Positions 6,199 through 14,603 of a stretch of DNA of 16,182 bases are shown here, piece by piece. The notes under the pieces are model-generated. The model was not told where the DNA came from. It saw only the letters and a program-made list of their open reading frames with translations, and searched no databases. Within the stretch, counting starts at the first letter, position 1, and each line of letters opens with the position of its first letter. Location of the stretch: NCBI RefSeq assembly GCF_016785185.1, contig NZ_JAEKDY010000078.1; one strand, 5' to 3'. Position numbers and translations under genes: made by a program. The DNA is from Heyndrickxia sporothermodurans. GTDB taxonomy: Bacteria > Bacillota > Bacilli > Bacillales > Bacillaceae_C.

Positions 6199-8172
6199 TT
6201 ATTTCTTTTGAGACAACCATTTCGCTAGCGCTTTTGCTTGGTCACCTTTAACAAGATTCCCCGGCATCCGTCCGCTTCCATTAATGATTTGATTTAAAAT
6301 GTCCTCCTCAGACATGGTTCTACCAACATGACTAATGTCAGGGCCGACTGATCCTTCAAGATTTCCACCATGACAGGAAGCACAGCTCTTTTTATAAATA
6401 GCTTCGGCGTTAACACTATTATTTGCCGGCTGCTTCTTATCTTTTTCCTTATTACCGCTGCTGCCATGATTTGCCTCAGTTTCCTTACCTGATCCTTGAG
6501 GGTCTTTTGCTGGTGTAACGGTTTTGTTACCACCAAGGCCATAGGCAATAACCTTGGTTCCTGAAACGTACACTACATATTGTTTACCGTCCTGCACATA
6601 AATCGATGGCGCCATCATAATCTGGGCTCCTCCGCTATTCATGTTCCATAATACTTTTCCGCTTTTAATATCAAGAGCGTTAACCGTTCCATCCAGCTCC
6701 CCGTAGAAGGCCAGTCCTGTGGCCGTGCTCGTAAAGCCTCCGCGCATCGGTTGTTTCGTCTTATTCTGATACGCCTTTTTGCCGGTATTCATATCGATAG
6801 CCGTAATCGTTCCTGATATCTCAACATCTTTAGGAGTAGGTAAAATTTCCGTTCCCGGAAATAATCCATCCCTTTCCTCAATATCACTTATATCCTTTGC
6901 ACCGACAGATAAAGATGGTTTGTTTATACCAGGTATCAAAACATAATTGCTTTTTGGATCATATGTTTCGGGCGCGTAATTTTGTCCGCCTTCCGTTCCC
7001 GGCCATTGGAGAACCGCCTTATTTTTATCAGTTGGCGGAGATGTGTGTTTGATTTTGACAAATGGTACACCATCATAAATGGTATCCCCTGTTTTCGCAT
7101 CCCATGCATACCATTTTCCGTTCTTTCCCCCATGAACAACTGCTTTTCTCTTTTTGTTACCTACTTTGGCATTAACAACCATCGGAGTAGACCCTGCATC
7201 ATAATCCCATTCATCCTCATCGACTTCAGACTTCGCCCAAATCAATTTCCCTGTTTTACAATCAAGCGCAACTACTGAATCAGTATGAGGATTTGTGCCA
7301 GGTCGAACTTTTTTAAAATAATCAGGGGCAGGATTCCCTACGCCAAAATACATCATATCGGTATCCGGGTCAAAAGACATCGGACACCATACAGCACCGC
7401 CACCTGTATATTTCCCTTTCATCCAACCTTTTCCCTTCTCGGGAACAGTATAGAATGGTTTTTCCCAAGCCGGAGTCAAATCACTCGCTTTAAAAGCCAT
7501 TACAAAGCCTCGGAAACCTCCACTATCTCCTCCACTACTTCCAACATAAATGTTTCCTTTATAGTACATTGGAGCATTTGTTTCATAGTATCTATTTTCT
7601 AGTGTGGCTCCTTTTATCGTGTCCCAAAGGTTAATCATTTTCACGAGTTTTCCGGTTTTTGCATCCAGTTTCGCCAAACGATTATCCGCAATCAGTACAA
7701 ACACGTTTCCCTCCGCAACCGCAACACCTCGACTAGCAATAATTGAAAAGGCTTCCATTTTTGCACTATCAAAATGATCCTGTACTTCTTTAGGCGGCTT
7801 CCAACTCCAAATCTTCTTACCAGTTGAAGCGTCCATCGCAAACACACGGTTATAGGAAGTTGTTACGTATATTACACCATCTTTAACAACCGGGAAATCT
7901 TCTGAAGCATTTGGAACGTTCGGGTCCCAATCTGCCAAATCCTTCTGCCAGACAATGCCTAGCTTTTTAACATTATCTTTTGTAATTTTGTCATAAGGTA
8001 CATGCCTTGTTTGTTGATAGTCGTAGCCCCAATTTGGAAATCCGGTTTCGTTATTATTTTTGGCGGCTTGATTATTGGCATTGTTCTTGTTTTTGTCAGT
8101 TTTTGTTTGACATCCAACAACTAATACCAAAGCCATCAAAGCTATACCTATTACTTTTAAATAGCGTCTCAA
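6199..8172 (-). CDS. Lipoprotein PQQ-dependent alcohol dehydrogenase with C-terminal cytochrome c domain
   Basis: Oxidises an alcohol (substrate unknown) on the outer face of the membrane, passing electrons through its own heme to the respiratory chain. The 657 residues comprise a lipoprotein signal (lipobox LVVGC, Cys21), an eight-bladed propeller (about 45-550) with repeated W-motif strands, a charged linker, and a cytochrome c domain with C597-A-S-C600-H601 and axial ligand M636 (RMPG). The active site shows W262, N280 (GNPAP) and D323 in EWDYD. D325, two residues after the catalytic Asp, is the mark of lanthanide-type enzymes such as XoxF; calcium enzymes have a small residue there. The usual Glu metal ligand appears replaced by D216 and the vicinal Cys-Cys is absent. 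The start is TTG, supported by AGGAGGT seven nt upstream. The pqq operon follows directly. Confidence 0.93.
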   Translation of the reverse strand: MRRYLKVIGIALMALVLVVGCQTKTDKNKNNANNQAAKNNNETGFPNWGYDYQQTRHVPYDKITKDNVKKLGIVWQKDLADWDPNVPNASEDFPVVKDGVIYVTTSYNRVFAMDASTGKKIWSWKPPKEVQDHFDSAKMEAFSIIASRGVAVAEGNVFVLIADNRLAKLDAKTGKLVKMINLWDTIKGATLENRYYETNAPMYYKGNIYVGSSGGDSGGFRGFVMAFKASDLTPAWEKPFYTVPEKGKGWMKGKYTGGGAVWCPMSFDPDTDMMYFGVGNPAPDYFKKVRPGTNPHTDSVVALDCKTGKLIWAKSEVDEDEWDYDAGSTPMVVNAKVGNKKRKAVVHGGKNGKWYAWDAKTGDTIYDGVPFVKIKHTSPPTDKNKAVLQWPGTEGGQNYAPETYDPKSNYVLIPGINKPSLSVGAKDISDIEERDGLFPGTEILPTPKDVEISGTITAIDMNTGKKAYQNKTKQPMRGGFTSTATGLAFYGELDGTVNALDIKSGKVLWNMNSGGAQIMMAPSIYVQDGKQYVVYVSGTKVIAYGLGGNKTVTPAKDPQGSGKETEANHGSSGNKEKDKKQPANNSVNAEAIYKKSCASCHGGNLEGSVGPDISHVGRTMSEEDILNQIINGSGRMPGNLVKGDQAKALAKWLSQKK

Positions 8173-8440
8173 GAAAAGACCTCCTATGCTTTAAATCTGA
8201 ATTAGAATTTTCTCTTTTTCTATATTGAGTAAAACAATCCTTAATTATGCAAAAGAGCAAGTAAAAAATTCTACATAGAAAGCTTAACGATGCTCGTATT
8301 AATTTTCACAAATTTATTTGGATTTAGCATATTTACGAAAAATGGAGACAATCTATAAATGAGGTAGTTCACGAAGGGCTTTACATATATTTCCATACTT
8401 CCTTCTTGAACGCAAAATTACATGTTTAGGATGTGATTGA

Positions 8441-8893
8441 ATGAAAGTTTTCTTAAATGGATTTAGTAGAATGATCTTTTTGCTTTGCTTACTTGTTGGG
8501 GTGGCATCTATTCCTCTTCAAAGTTCATTCGCCCAATCAGAAACAGTTATCGGGTCTGCAGAAAATAACGGTATCAAACTGATAATAAATAATTACACCA
8601 TTACAAACCGTGGTCAGGAGATGGTGGTGTATTATACGATTCAATCAAAATCGAGGCATCAGATGGATGAAAACGCCAAAGGATTAATGGATAATCCTGT
8701 TATTTCCATTGGTGATAATCTCGTTCAAGGAAATCATACGTGGCATAAAAAAATAAACAACCAAACCTATCAAGGTGCTGTAAAGGTAAACTTGCCACAA
8801 TATATACCTGCTACATCAAACGTGGCATTTAATACAAATGCCATTCTTCATCAAAAAGGAGAATGGACGATTAACTTCCAAATAAAAAAATAA
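8441..8893 (+). CDS. Secreted protein of unknown function
   Basis: A 150-residue protein that I do not recognise. It has a clear N-terminal signal peptide: basic start, hydrophobic stretch at about 11-28, and probable cleavage after SSFA near residue 31. The mature part is about 118 residues, rich in beta-branched residues and Asn, with alternating strand patterns suggesting a small beta-sandwich. It has no cysteine in the mature part, no lipobox and no heme motif. The start ATG follows AGGATGTGA. It is divergent from the PQQ dehydrogenase, with a 268-bp shared upstream region, so the two may be co-regulated. An electron-transfer role is unlikely because cofactor motifs are absent. Confidence 0.75.
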   Translation: MKVFLNGFSRMIFLLCLLVGVASIPLQSSFAQSETVIGSAENNGIKLIINNYTITNRGQEMVVYYTIQSKSRHQMDENAKGLMDNPVISIGDNLVQGNHTWHKKINNQTYQGAVKVNLPQYIPATSNVAFNTNAILHQKGEWTINFQIKK

Positions 8894-8902
8894 TGACGCT
8901 TG

Positions 8903-8952
8903 AAAAAAAGAGGCACATTTTTTAGCAGCCAAAGCGCTAAATTATGTGCCTC
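8903..8952 (-). terminator. Rho-independent terminator after the aldehyde dehydrogenase
   Basis: GAGGCACAT (8910-8918) pairs with ATGTGCCTC (8944-8952), with an inner TTTAGC/GCTAAA stem. Read on the minus strand it is followed by TTTTTTTC. It lies about 36 nt past the aldehyde dehydrogenase stop and ends the aminotransferase-dehydrogenase operon. The same hairpin could also limit the converging secreted-protein transcript. Confidence 0.88.
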
Positions 8953-8988
8953 CACTATTAAAGTTTCTATTTAACATGTGAGCTCCAA

Positions 8989-10413
8989 CTAATTATTATT
9001 AAAGATTACTAATTTAAGCTCAGTCATGTCTTTCATTGCATACTTGACTCCTTCTCTACCAATCCCACTTTCCTTGACGCCGCCATATGGCATATGATCA
9101 ACCCGGAAGGTAGGTATATCATTTACCAATACACCTCCAACATATAGCTTTTTTGAGGCATACATAGCTGTATGAATGTTCTCCGTATAAATACCTGCTT
9201 GAAGACCGTAGCGTGAGTCGTTTACCAAATCAATCGCTTCTTCGACAGATTCAACTTTATTAATTAAAACAATTGGGGCAAAAACTTCCTGGCAAGAAAC
9301 TTTCGCTGATTTTTCTACTTCTAGTAAAACTGTTGGATGTAAAATACTTCCTTCACTTGTCCCACCAATGGCAATTTTTGCGCCTTTTTGTTTGGCTTCC
9401 TCAATCCATGAAAGTGCACGATCCACTTCCTTACGATGAATTAAAGCCGATACATCTGTTTGTAGATTTAAAGGATCACCGACTTTAAGATTTTTTGTTG
9501 CTGTCACAAACTTTTCTACGAAAGTATCATAGCAATCTTTATGTACATAAATCCTTTGAAGAGAAATACATACTTGTCCTTGAGAACTAAATGCCCCTGT
9601 AACGCAACGCGGGATAATTTTTTCAATGTTAACGTCTTTATCAATGATTACTGCTGCATTTGATCCTAATTCAAGGGTAACTGGCTTTAAATTCGCTTTG
9701 TTACGAATACCAATACCGACCTCTGGACTACCCGTAAAGGAAATTTTCTTCACACGATTATCAGTGACAAGTTTTCCGCCAACTACAGATCCACTTCCAG
9801 TTATTACATTAAGACCACCTGGTGGTAATCCTGCCTCCTGCATAAGTTCAGCAAGAAAATAAGCTGAAAGTGGGGTTTGACTAGCTGGTTTTAAAACGAC
9901 CGTATTTCCGGCAGCAATTGCCGGACCTACCTTATGCGCAACTAGATTCATTGGAAAATTAAATGGTGTAATAGCACCAATTACCCCAAGCGGCATGTTT
10001 ACCGTATAGGCTAAGCGCCCCTCGCCTCCTGGTGCAGCGTCCATAGGAATTGTTTCACCGTTTATTCTTTTTGCTTCCTCTGCTGAAAATTTATAAGTTT
10101 GTACTGTTCTTGCTATTTCACCTTTTGCATCTTTAAGAGGTTTAGCAGATTCTTTAGAAATAAGAATGGCTGCTTCTTCCGCGCGATTTTCAAGTAAATT
10201 CGCAAGTTTTTCAAGAATTGTAGCCCGTTGGTGGATTGGCATTTCCGCCATAGTGTTCCTAGCTTGATAGGCAGCTTCGATAGCAAATTCTACTTCTTCC
10301 ATCGTTGCATCGGGAACATTTGCAATCACCTCTCCCGTATATGGAGAAAGTAGAGGGGTATGTTTTTTTGCCTCAACCCATTCACCATTGATAAACAATT
10401 GTTTTTTTATCAC
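8989..10413 (-). CDS. NAD(P)+-dependent aldehyde dehydrogenase
   Basis: Oxidises an aldehyde to the acid with NAD(P)+ in the cytoplasm. The 474-residue length is typical of the ALDH superfamily. Catalytic residues seen: N152 in TPFNFP, the cofactor-binding stretch KPASQTPLSA, the Rossmann turn FTGSPEVG, general base E248 in TLELGSN, and nucleophile C282 in GQVCIS. The start is GTG with AGGAGGGG six nt upstream. It begins 35 bp after the aminotransferase gene and shares its transcript, so its substrate is probably the aldehyde made there: 4-aminobutanal or its N-carbamoyl form. The sequence also resembles broad Bacillus lactaldehyde/succinic semialdehyde-type enzymes, so the substrate is inferred from context only. 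Confidence 0.92.
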   Translation of the reverse strand: MIKKQLFINGEWVEAKKHTPLLSPYTGEVIANVPDATMEEVEFAIEAAYQARNTMAEMPIHQRATILEKLANLLENRAEEAAILISKESAKPLKDAKGEIARTVQTYKFSAEEAKRINGETIPMDAAPGGEGRLAYTVNMPLGVIGAITPFNFPMNLVAHKVGPAIAAGNTVVLKPASQTPLSAYFLAELMQEAGLPPGGLNVITGSGSVVGGKLVTDNRVKKISFTGSPEVGIGIRNKANLKPVTLELGSNAAVIIDKDVNIEKIIPRCVTGAFSSQGQVCISLQRIYVHKDCYDTFVEKFVTATKNLKVGDPLNLQTDVSALIHRKEVDRALSWIEEAKQKGAKIAIGGTSEGSILHPTVLLEVEKSAKVSCQEVFAPIVLINKVESVEEAIDLVNDSRYGLQAGIYTENIHTAMYASKKLYVGGVLVNDIPTFRVDHMPYGGVKESGIGREGVKYAMKDMTELKLVIFNNN

Positions 10414-10448
10414 AAAATTCCCCTCCTAATATCTGTACTAGGTCATTA

Positions 10449-11765
10449 TTATAGAAACTTCTGTTCAATCGCATAAATTGAATCGTGAAGAATATTTATT
10501 AAACTTTCTATCTCTTGTTTATTAATGGTTAATGGCGGCGAAAATACTAGCGTATCCATATCATCAAATACTACAGATCTGCAAATAAGTCCTTGTTTTG
10601 CGGCTTCATTTACGATCATTGGAGATAATGGACCTTTGCCATGAACCTTACTTTCAATTTCCACTGCCCCCATTAAACCTAGACCTCTTACATCCCCAAC
10701 GAGTTTTCTTTCACCTTGAATCCATTTAAAGCCTTTAAGCAGTTCTTCACCCATATTTTTCGCGTTTTCAATTAGGTTTTCATTCTCTATTATCTCAATA
10801 TTCTTTAATGCTACAGCACATGCCATCGGATGGCCGCTATATGTGTAACCATGCAAAAGAGTGCCAACCGATAGTTCCTTAAAATCTTCAAACATAGATT
10901 CCGACAGAACAACCCCACCAAGCTGTGCATAGCCACTAGTTACTCCTTTTGCAAAACACATCATATCCGGCACAACACCATAATGTTCGATCCCGAATGT
11001 CTTTCCTGTTCTGCCAAAACCGGTAATTACTTCATCTGTAATAAATAAAATATCGTAGTCATCACACACTTTTCGAACTTCTTTGAAGTAATTTTTCGGT
11101 GCAATATGAACTCCGCCAGCACCCTGCACAGGTTCTGCAACAAAGGCAGCAATGGACTCAGGACCTTCTGCTTCAACCATTTCACGTAAGGATTGAGCTG
11201 ATAAATTGTCCACATAATAAAAATCAGGTGCCAGTGAATTTGTGAAGTCTCTAAAAGGTTTAAGACCTGTTGCACTCGTCGCTCCCATCGCTACCCCATG
11301 ATAGGATCTTTTTCTGGATATAATCTTCTTTTTTTCCGGCCTTCCTTTTAAAATCCAATAATGCCTGGCAAGTTTGTAGGTGGTGTCGTTTGCTTCGGAT
11401 CCTCCGGATGTAAAAAAGGTTGTATTTAAATTACCCGGAGTGATCTCAGCCAATTTTGCCGCTAAGCGAATAGCAGGCTCATTACTGAATGTTGCGAAAC
11501 AGGAACTAAAAGCCAATTTATTCATTTGTTCCATTGCTGCCTGCCCTAATTCTTTTCTTCCGTGTCCAATATTCACATTCCAAAGAGAGGACATGCCATC
11601 AATCACTTTTTTCCCGCTTACATCTTCAAGGTAAACACCTTCACCCTTAGTGAAAATAAACCCCGGACCTTGTTCTTGTTGTTGTTGAATGGAAGAAGTC
11701 GGATGTAAGAAATGTTTTTTATCAAGCTCTGCCAATTCTTGAGCTACTATTTTGCTTTCACTCAT
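10449..11765 (-). CDS. Class III PLP-dependent aminotransferase, polyamine:pyruvate type
   Basis: Transfers the terminal amine of a diamine or omega-amino acid to a keto acid such as pyruvate. The 438-residue protein has fold-type I class III features: the phosphate-binding GGSEAN (about 121-126), the cofactor Asp in ITDEVITGFGRTG (D244), and the PLP lysine in CFAKGVTSG (K273). The N-terminal layout (HFLHPT, EGVYLED, GMSSLWNVNIGHG) resembles putrescine/polyamine-pyruvate aminotransferases of the SpuC group. The start was taken at ATG 11765, with AGAGGTGA five nt upstream; a GTG at 11774 overlaps that site. It is preceded by its own sigma-54 promoter and followed by the aldehyde dehydrogenase. 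The neighbouring agmatine deiminase suggests that the amine is putrescine or N-carbamoylputrescine. Confidence 0.9.
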   Translation of the reverse strand: MSESKIVAQELAELDKKHFLHPTSSIQQQQEQGPGFIFTKGEGVYLEDVSGKKVIDGMSSLWNVNIGHGRKELGQAAMEQMNKLAFSSCFATFSNEPAIRLAAKLAEITPGNLNTTFFTSGGSEANDTTYKLARHYWILKGRPEKKKIISRKRSYHGVAMGATSATGLKPFRDFTNSLAPDFYYVDNLSAQSLREMVEAEGPESIAAFVAEPVQGAGGVHIAPKNYFKEVRKVCDDYDILFITDEVITGFGRTGKTFGIEHYGVVPDMMCFAKGVTSGYAQLGGVVLSESMFEDFKELSVGTLLHGYTYSGHPMACAVALKNIEIIENENLIENAKNMGEELLKGFKWIQGERKLVGDVRGLGLMGAVEIESKVHGKGPLSPMIVNEAAKQGLICRSVVFDDMDTLVFSPPLTINKQEIESLINILHDSIYAIEQKFL

Positions 11766-11845
11766 GATAATCACCTCTTAAATTCGTCTTTAAAAATATG
11801 AAAATATTTACTTTATCAGTTCGTGTTATTACAGAAGAAGAATGA

Positions 11846-11861
11846 TGCAAATTTCATGCCA
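11846..11861 (-). promoter_or_regulatory. Sigma-54 (-24/-12) promoter of the aminotransferase operon
   Basis: Minus strand reads TGGCATGAAATTTGCA. The invariant GG (11860-11859) and GC (11848-11847) are 10 nt apart, as required for sigma-54. Start of transcription is expected near 11835, about 70 nt before the ATG. The upstream activator site would fall within the end of the agmatine deiminase gene; none was recognised with confidence. Confidence 0.85.
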
Positions 11862-11900
11862 ATTATTTCATCTTATTCACACAATCCTTTACTCTATTTT

Positions 11901-12998
11901 TTAAGGTAAAGGTTGCTGTTGTGTAATACAATGTATATTTCCCCCGCCTACAGAAATTTCACGGGTGTTTACCGTAACAATTTTTCGATCCGGGAACATC
12001 TTTTCAAAAGCTGCAATCGCATGTTCATCTTGAGGATCATTAAACGTAGGTAATACGACACCACCGTTACATAGATAACAATTTACATAAGTTGAGATAA
12101 ATGTTAGATTAGGCGACCTGTTGTAACTATGTCTCGAGAAATCAATTTCCATGCTTTCCGCTTCACTTAAAGTAATTTGTTCGGGCATTTGTATTTTATT
12201 TATCTTTAATTTTCTTCCTTTGGCATCTGTTGCCTCTGCTAATCGTTTATACGCATCTTGAAGTACATCGTACTGTGGATGATTCGGATCGTCTGTCCAT
12301 CCCATCGCTACCTCACCCGGCTTAACAAAAAAAACAACTTCATCCACATGACCATCTGTTTCATCGCCAACCAATCCATCTTTTAACCATATTATTTTCT
12401 CTATATTTAAATACTCAATTAATTTATTTTCAATTTCCTCTTTTGATAGATTTCTATTTCGATTCGGATTTAACACACATTGCTCTGTCGTTATTAATGT
12501 TCCTTCGCCATCAACAGTAATGGCCCCACCCTCAAGAATAAAATCAGTGGCATCATATCGGCTTATTTGCTCAATATCCATTACTTTATGCTTTACTAGC
12601 AGATCTAAATCCCATGGGAAATATAAGCCTTCATCCAATCCACCCCAAGCATTAAATCCCCAATCGATACCCCGAACTTCACCTTTATCATTTTTAACAA
12701 ACGTTGGTCCGATATCACGCATCCATGCGTCATTAGATGAAATTTCAACGATACGTATGTTATGTGGTAATAAAGCACGTGCGTTTTCATATTGATCTGC
12801 TTTCACACACATAGTGACCGGTTCGAATTGTGAGATCGCTTTTGCTACTTCAATATATACTCTTTGAGCAGGTTTAGCACCGGACCTCCATGTATCTGTT
12901 CGGGTTGGCCAAAGCATCCACGTCCCCTTATGTTCCTCAAATTCTCCTGGCATTCTAAATCCATCTTTTCTTGGTGTACTATTTATAGTAAAAACCAT
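11901..12998 (-). CDS. aguA: Agmatine deiminase
   Basis: Hydrolyses agmatine to N-carbamoylputrescine and ammonia in the cytoplasm; a member of the guanidine-modifying (pentein) superfamily. The protein has 365 residues, the same as the Enterococcus faecalis enzyme that it closely resembles. Motifs: STPRKDGFRMPGEFE at the start, SNDAWMRDIGPTF (about 88-100), FNAWGG, LEGGAI, ETDGHVDE with H217 and D219, and the C-terminal GGGNIHCITQQQP with nucleophile C357. The start was taken at ATG 12998, which gives correct spacing from the GGGGG ribosome binding site; a TTG at 13004 is too close to it. It has its own sigma-54 promoter. No nitrilase-type N-carbamoylputrescine amidase or putrescine carbamoyltransferase is found beside it. 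Confidence 0.95.
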   Translation of the reverse strand: MVFTINSTPRKDGFRMPGEFEEHKGTWMLWPTRTDTWRSGAKPAQRVYIEVAKAISQFEPVTMCVKADQYENARALLPHNIRIVEISSNDAWMRDIGPTFVKNDKGEVRGIDWGFNAWGGLDEGLYFPWDLDLLVKHKVMDIEQISRYDATDFILEGGAITVDGEGTLITTEQCVLNPNRNRNLSKEEIENKLIEYLNIEKIIWLKDGLVGDETDGHVDEVVFFVKPGEVAMGWTDDPNHPQYDVLQDAYKRLAEATDAKGRKLKINKIQMPEQITLSEAESMEIDFSRHSYNRSPNLTFISTYVNCYLCNGGVVLPTFNDPQDEHAIAAFEKMFPDRKIVTVNTREISVGGGNIHCITQQQPLP

Positions 12999-13039
12999 GT
13001 CCAATTCCCCCTTTAAAAAGAAATCTCTATATAATTACA

Positions 13040-13055
13040 TGCAAATTTTGTGCCA
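13040..13055 (-). promoter_or_regulatory. Sigma-54 (-24/-12) promoter of aguA
   Basis: Minus strand reads TGGCACAAAATTTGCA, matching the consensus TGGCAC-N5-TTGCA, with GG (13054-13053) and GC (13042-13041) 10 nt apart. Transcription should start near 13030, about 30 nt before the ATG. A putative activator site lies about 80-100 bp upstream. Confidence 0.92.
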
Positions 13056-13136
13056 CGTTTTCAAACTGTTCAGAAATTCAATTTTAGATAGTTGCAAGAC
13101 AAATATACGTGATTCAGAAATTCGTAGAATAAATTC

Positions 13137-13153
13137 GAACCGAAATCGAATCA
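13137..13153 (-). promoter_or_regulatory. Putative enhancer (activator-binding) site upstream of aguA
   Basis: Minus strand reads TGATTCGATTTCGGTTC. It matches 14 of 17 positions with TGAATCGAATTCGCTTC at 14604-14620, upstream of the divergent hydrolase promoter. The outer edge lies 98 bp from the -24 box, a usual distance for an enhancer-binding protein. It also holds an ATTCGA/TCGAAT inverted repeat (13133-13151). Confidence 0.5.
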
Positions 13154-13180
13154 TCGTTTATTTATTTAAAATTTGTATGA

Positions 13181-14569
13181 TTAAATGTTGTACTTCTTTA
13201 TTCTTCGCATCAATGAAGATTGGGTTAACCCTAACGATTGTGCTGCTTTTCGTGTCGATTTATGTTTATTTTGCGCTTCAATTATAATTCTTTTTTCGAT
13301 TTCCTCTAGATAGTTTGGTAAACTTTTCCCATTTAAATAAAAATCATTACTTTCTTTTTTGTCAAACTCCTCCAATACTTTATTTGAAAGAGCAGTTTTT
13401 TCAATAACACCTGGTTTCGCAGTAACAACAAGCCTTTCGATCATATTTTCCAATTCACGAATATTCCCGGGCCAACTATAATTCTGTAAGTAATCTAGTA
13501 ATTTTTGACTTAAAACCGATGCCTTATTGTACTTCGTTTTAAATAACTCAAAATAGTAATATATCAAGGGAAGAATATCATCTTTTCTTTCTCTTAATGC
13601 GGGTATATGTATTGAAACGACATTAATTCGATAATATAAATCCTCTCGGAAACGTTTTTCCTCCACCATCTGTAAAAGATTTTGATTTGTAGCCGTTATG
13701 ATTCGAATATCGACTTTTTTTAGTTCAGTTGATCCAATAGGGATAAATGATTTATTTTGAACTAATTGAAGAAGTTTCGGTTGCAGTGTCAACGGAAGTT
13801 CGCCAATTTCATCAAGAAAAAGCGTCCCCCCATTTGCCTTTTCAACTAATCCGATTTTTCCGCTGCTATTTGCCCCAGTAAATGCCCCTTTTTTATGACC
13901 AAATAATTCAGATTCTAACAGTGATTCTGGGATTGCACCGCAATTTATTTGGATAAAAGGTTTCTCTTGTCGATTGCTTCTTTGATGAATTTCCCTCGCT
14001 ATCATACTTTTTCCCACACCGGTCTCACCATTTAATAAGATAGTAGCGTCCACCGTTGCGACCCTGTCTATTAAATCAAGCATTTCTTCATGTTTCTTGC
14101 TTTTACCAATGACAAATTGATGGCTGTCAGCTACATTTTGCTTTCGTTTTATTTGTTGAAGTTGCTCCCAATAGTTTTGTAGAAGTGTTTCAGCTTGCTC
14201 TAGCTTCAGAGAGTTCTTTACCGTCTCTGTGACATCCTTAACATGTACAAGAACATATTCCGTGTTATCTTCCTTTATATTCACCAAATATCCGGTCGCT
14301 AAATATTGTCTACCTTTAGATACTTGTACCTTTGTTACAGTCTCCTTTTTTTCTAATACAATTTTTGTTACGGAATGAGTAAACATACCATTATTCTCTA
14401 ATTCCGTTACCGTTCTTCCTATTATTTTAGATCGTGGTGCACCTTGCTGCTTTGTACTCGTATCGTTAACCCATAATGCAACTCCATTATGATCCGCTAT
14501 GAAAATACCATCTTTTAATTTGTTAAAAATATGATAAAAATGGCGATCTTCAAAAAACTTTTTGCCCAT
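13181..14569 (-). CDS. Sigma-54-dependent transcriptional activator (PAS-AAA+-Fis)
   Basis: Enhancer-binding protein that uses ATP to open sigma-54 promoters. The 462 residues comprise an N-terminal PAS domain (about 8-118), a short coiled linker, an AAA+ domain (about 150-385) with Walker A GETGVGKS (181-188), the sigma-54-contacting GAFTGA (228-233), Walker B TLFLDE (249-254) and FREDLYYR, and a C-terminal Fis-type helix-turn-helix (about 438-460, AAQSLGLTQSSLMRRI). It has no phospho-receiver domain, so a small molecule bound by the PAS domain is the likely signal. The start ATG follows GGGGGG at six nt. It lies between aguA and the divergent hydrolase. All three nearby operons have sigma-54 promoters, which makes it their likely local regulator. 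Confidence 0.94.
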   Translation of the reverse strand: MGKKFFEDRHFYHIFNKLKDGIFIADHNGVALWVNDTSTKQQGAPRSKIIGRTVTELENNGMFTHSVTKIVLEKKETVTKVQVSKGRQYLATGYLVNIKEDNTEYVLVHVKDVTETVKNSLKLEQAETLLQNYWEQLQQIKRKQNVADSHQFVIGKSKKHEEMLDLIDRVATVDATILLNGETGVGKSMIAREIHQRSNRQEKPFIQINCGAIPESLLESELFGHKKGAFTGANSSGKIGLVEKANGGTLFLDEIGELPLTLQPKLLQLVQNKSFIPIGSTELKKVDIRIITATNQNLLQMVEEKRFREDLYYRINVVSIHIPALRERKDDILPLIYYYFELFKTKYNKASVLSQKLLDYLQNYSWPGNIRELENMIERLVVTAKPGVIEKTALSNKVLEEFDKKESNDFYLNGKSLPNYLEEIEKRIIIEAQNKHKSTRKAAQSLGLTQSSLMRRIKKYNI

Positions 14570-14603
14570 TTATATCCCCCCTTGTGAATTTTGTAAATGA
14601 AAT

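Noticed and set aside
11886..11912. Inverted repeat CCTTTAC/GTAAAGG at the aguA stop codon as a terminator
   Set aside because: Only 7 bp with a long loop and no T-tract on the minus strand. It partly overlaps the coding end, so read-through into the aminotransferase operon seems likely.
11973..11990. GATCGAAAAATT-like segment in the aguA coding region as the enhancer of the aminotransferase promoter
   Set aside because: It matches the proposed 17-bp site poorly and encodes conserved aguA residues, so a chance match is more likely.
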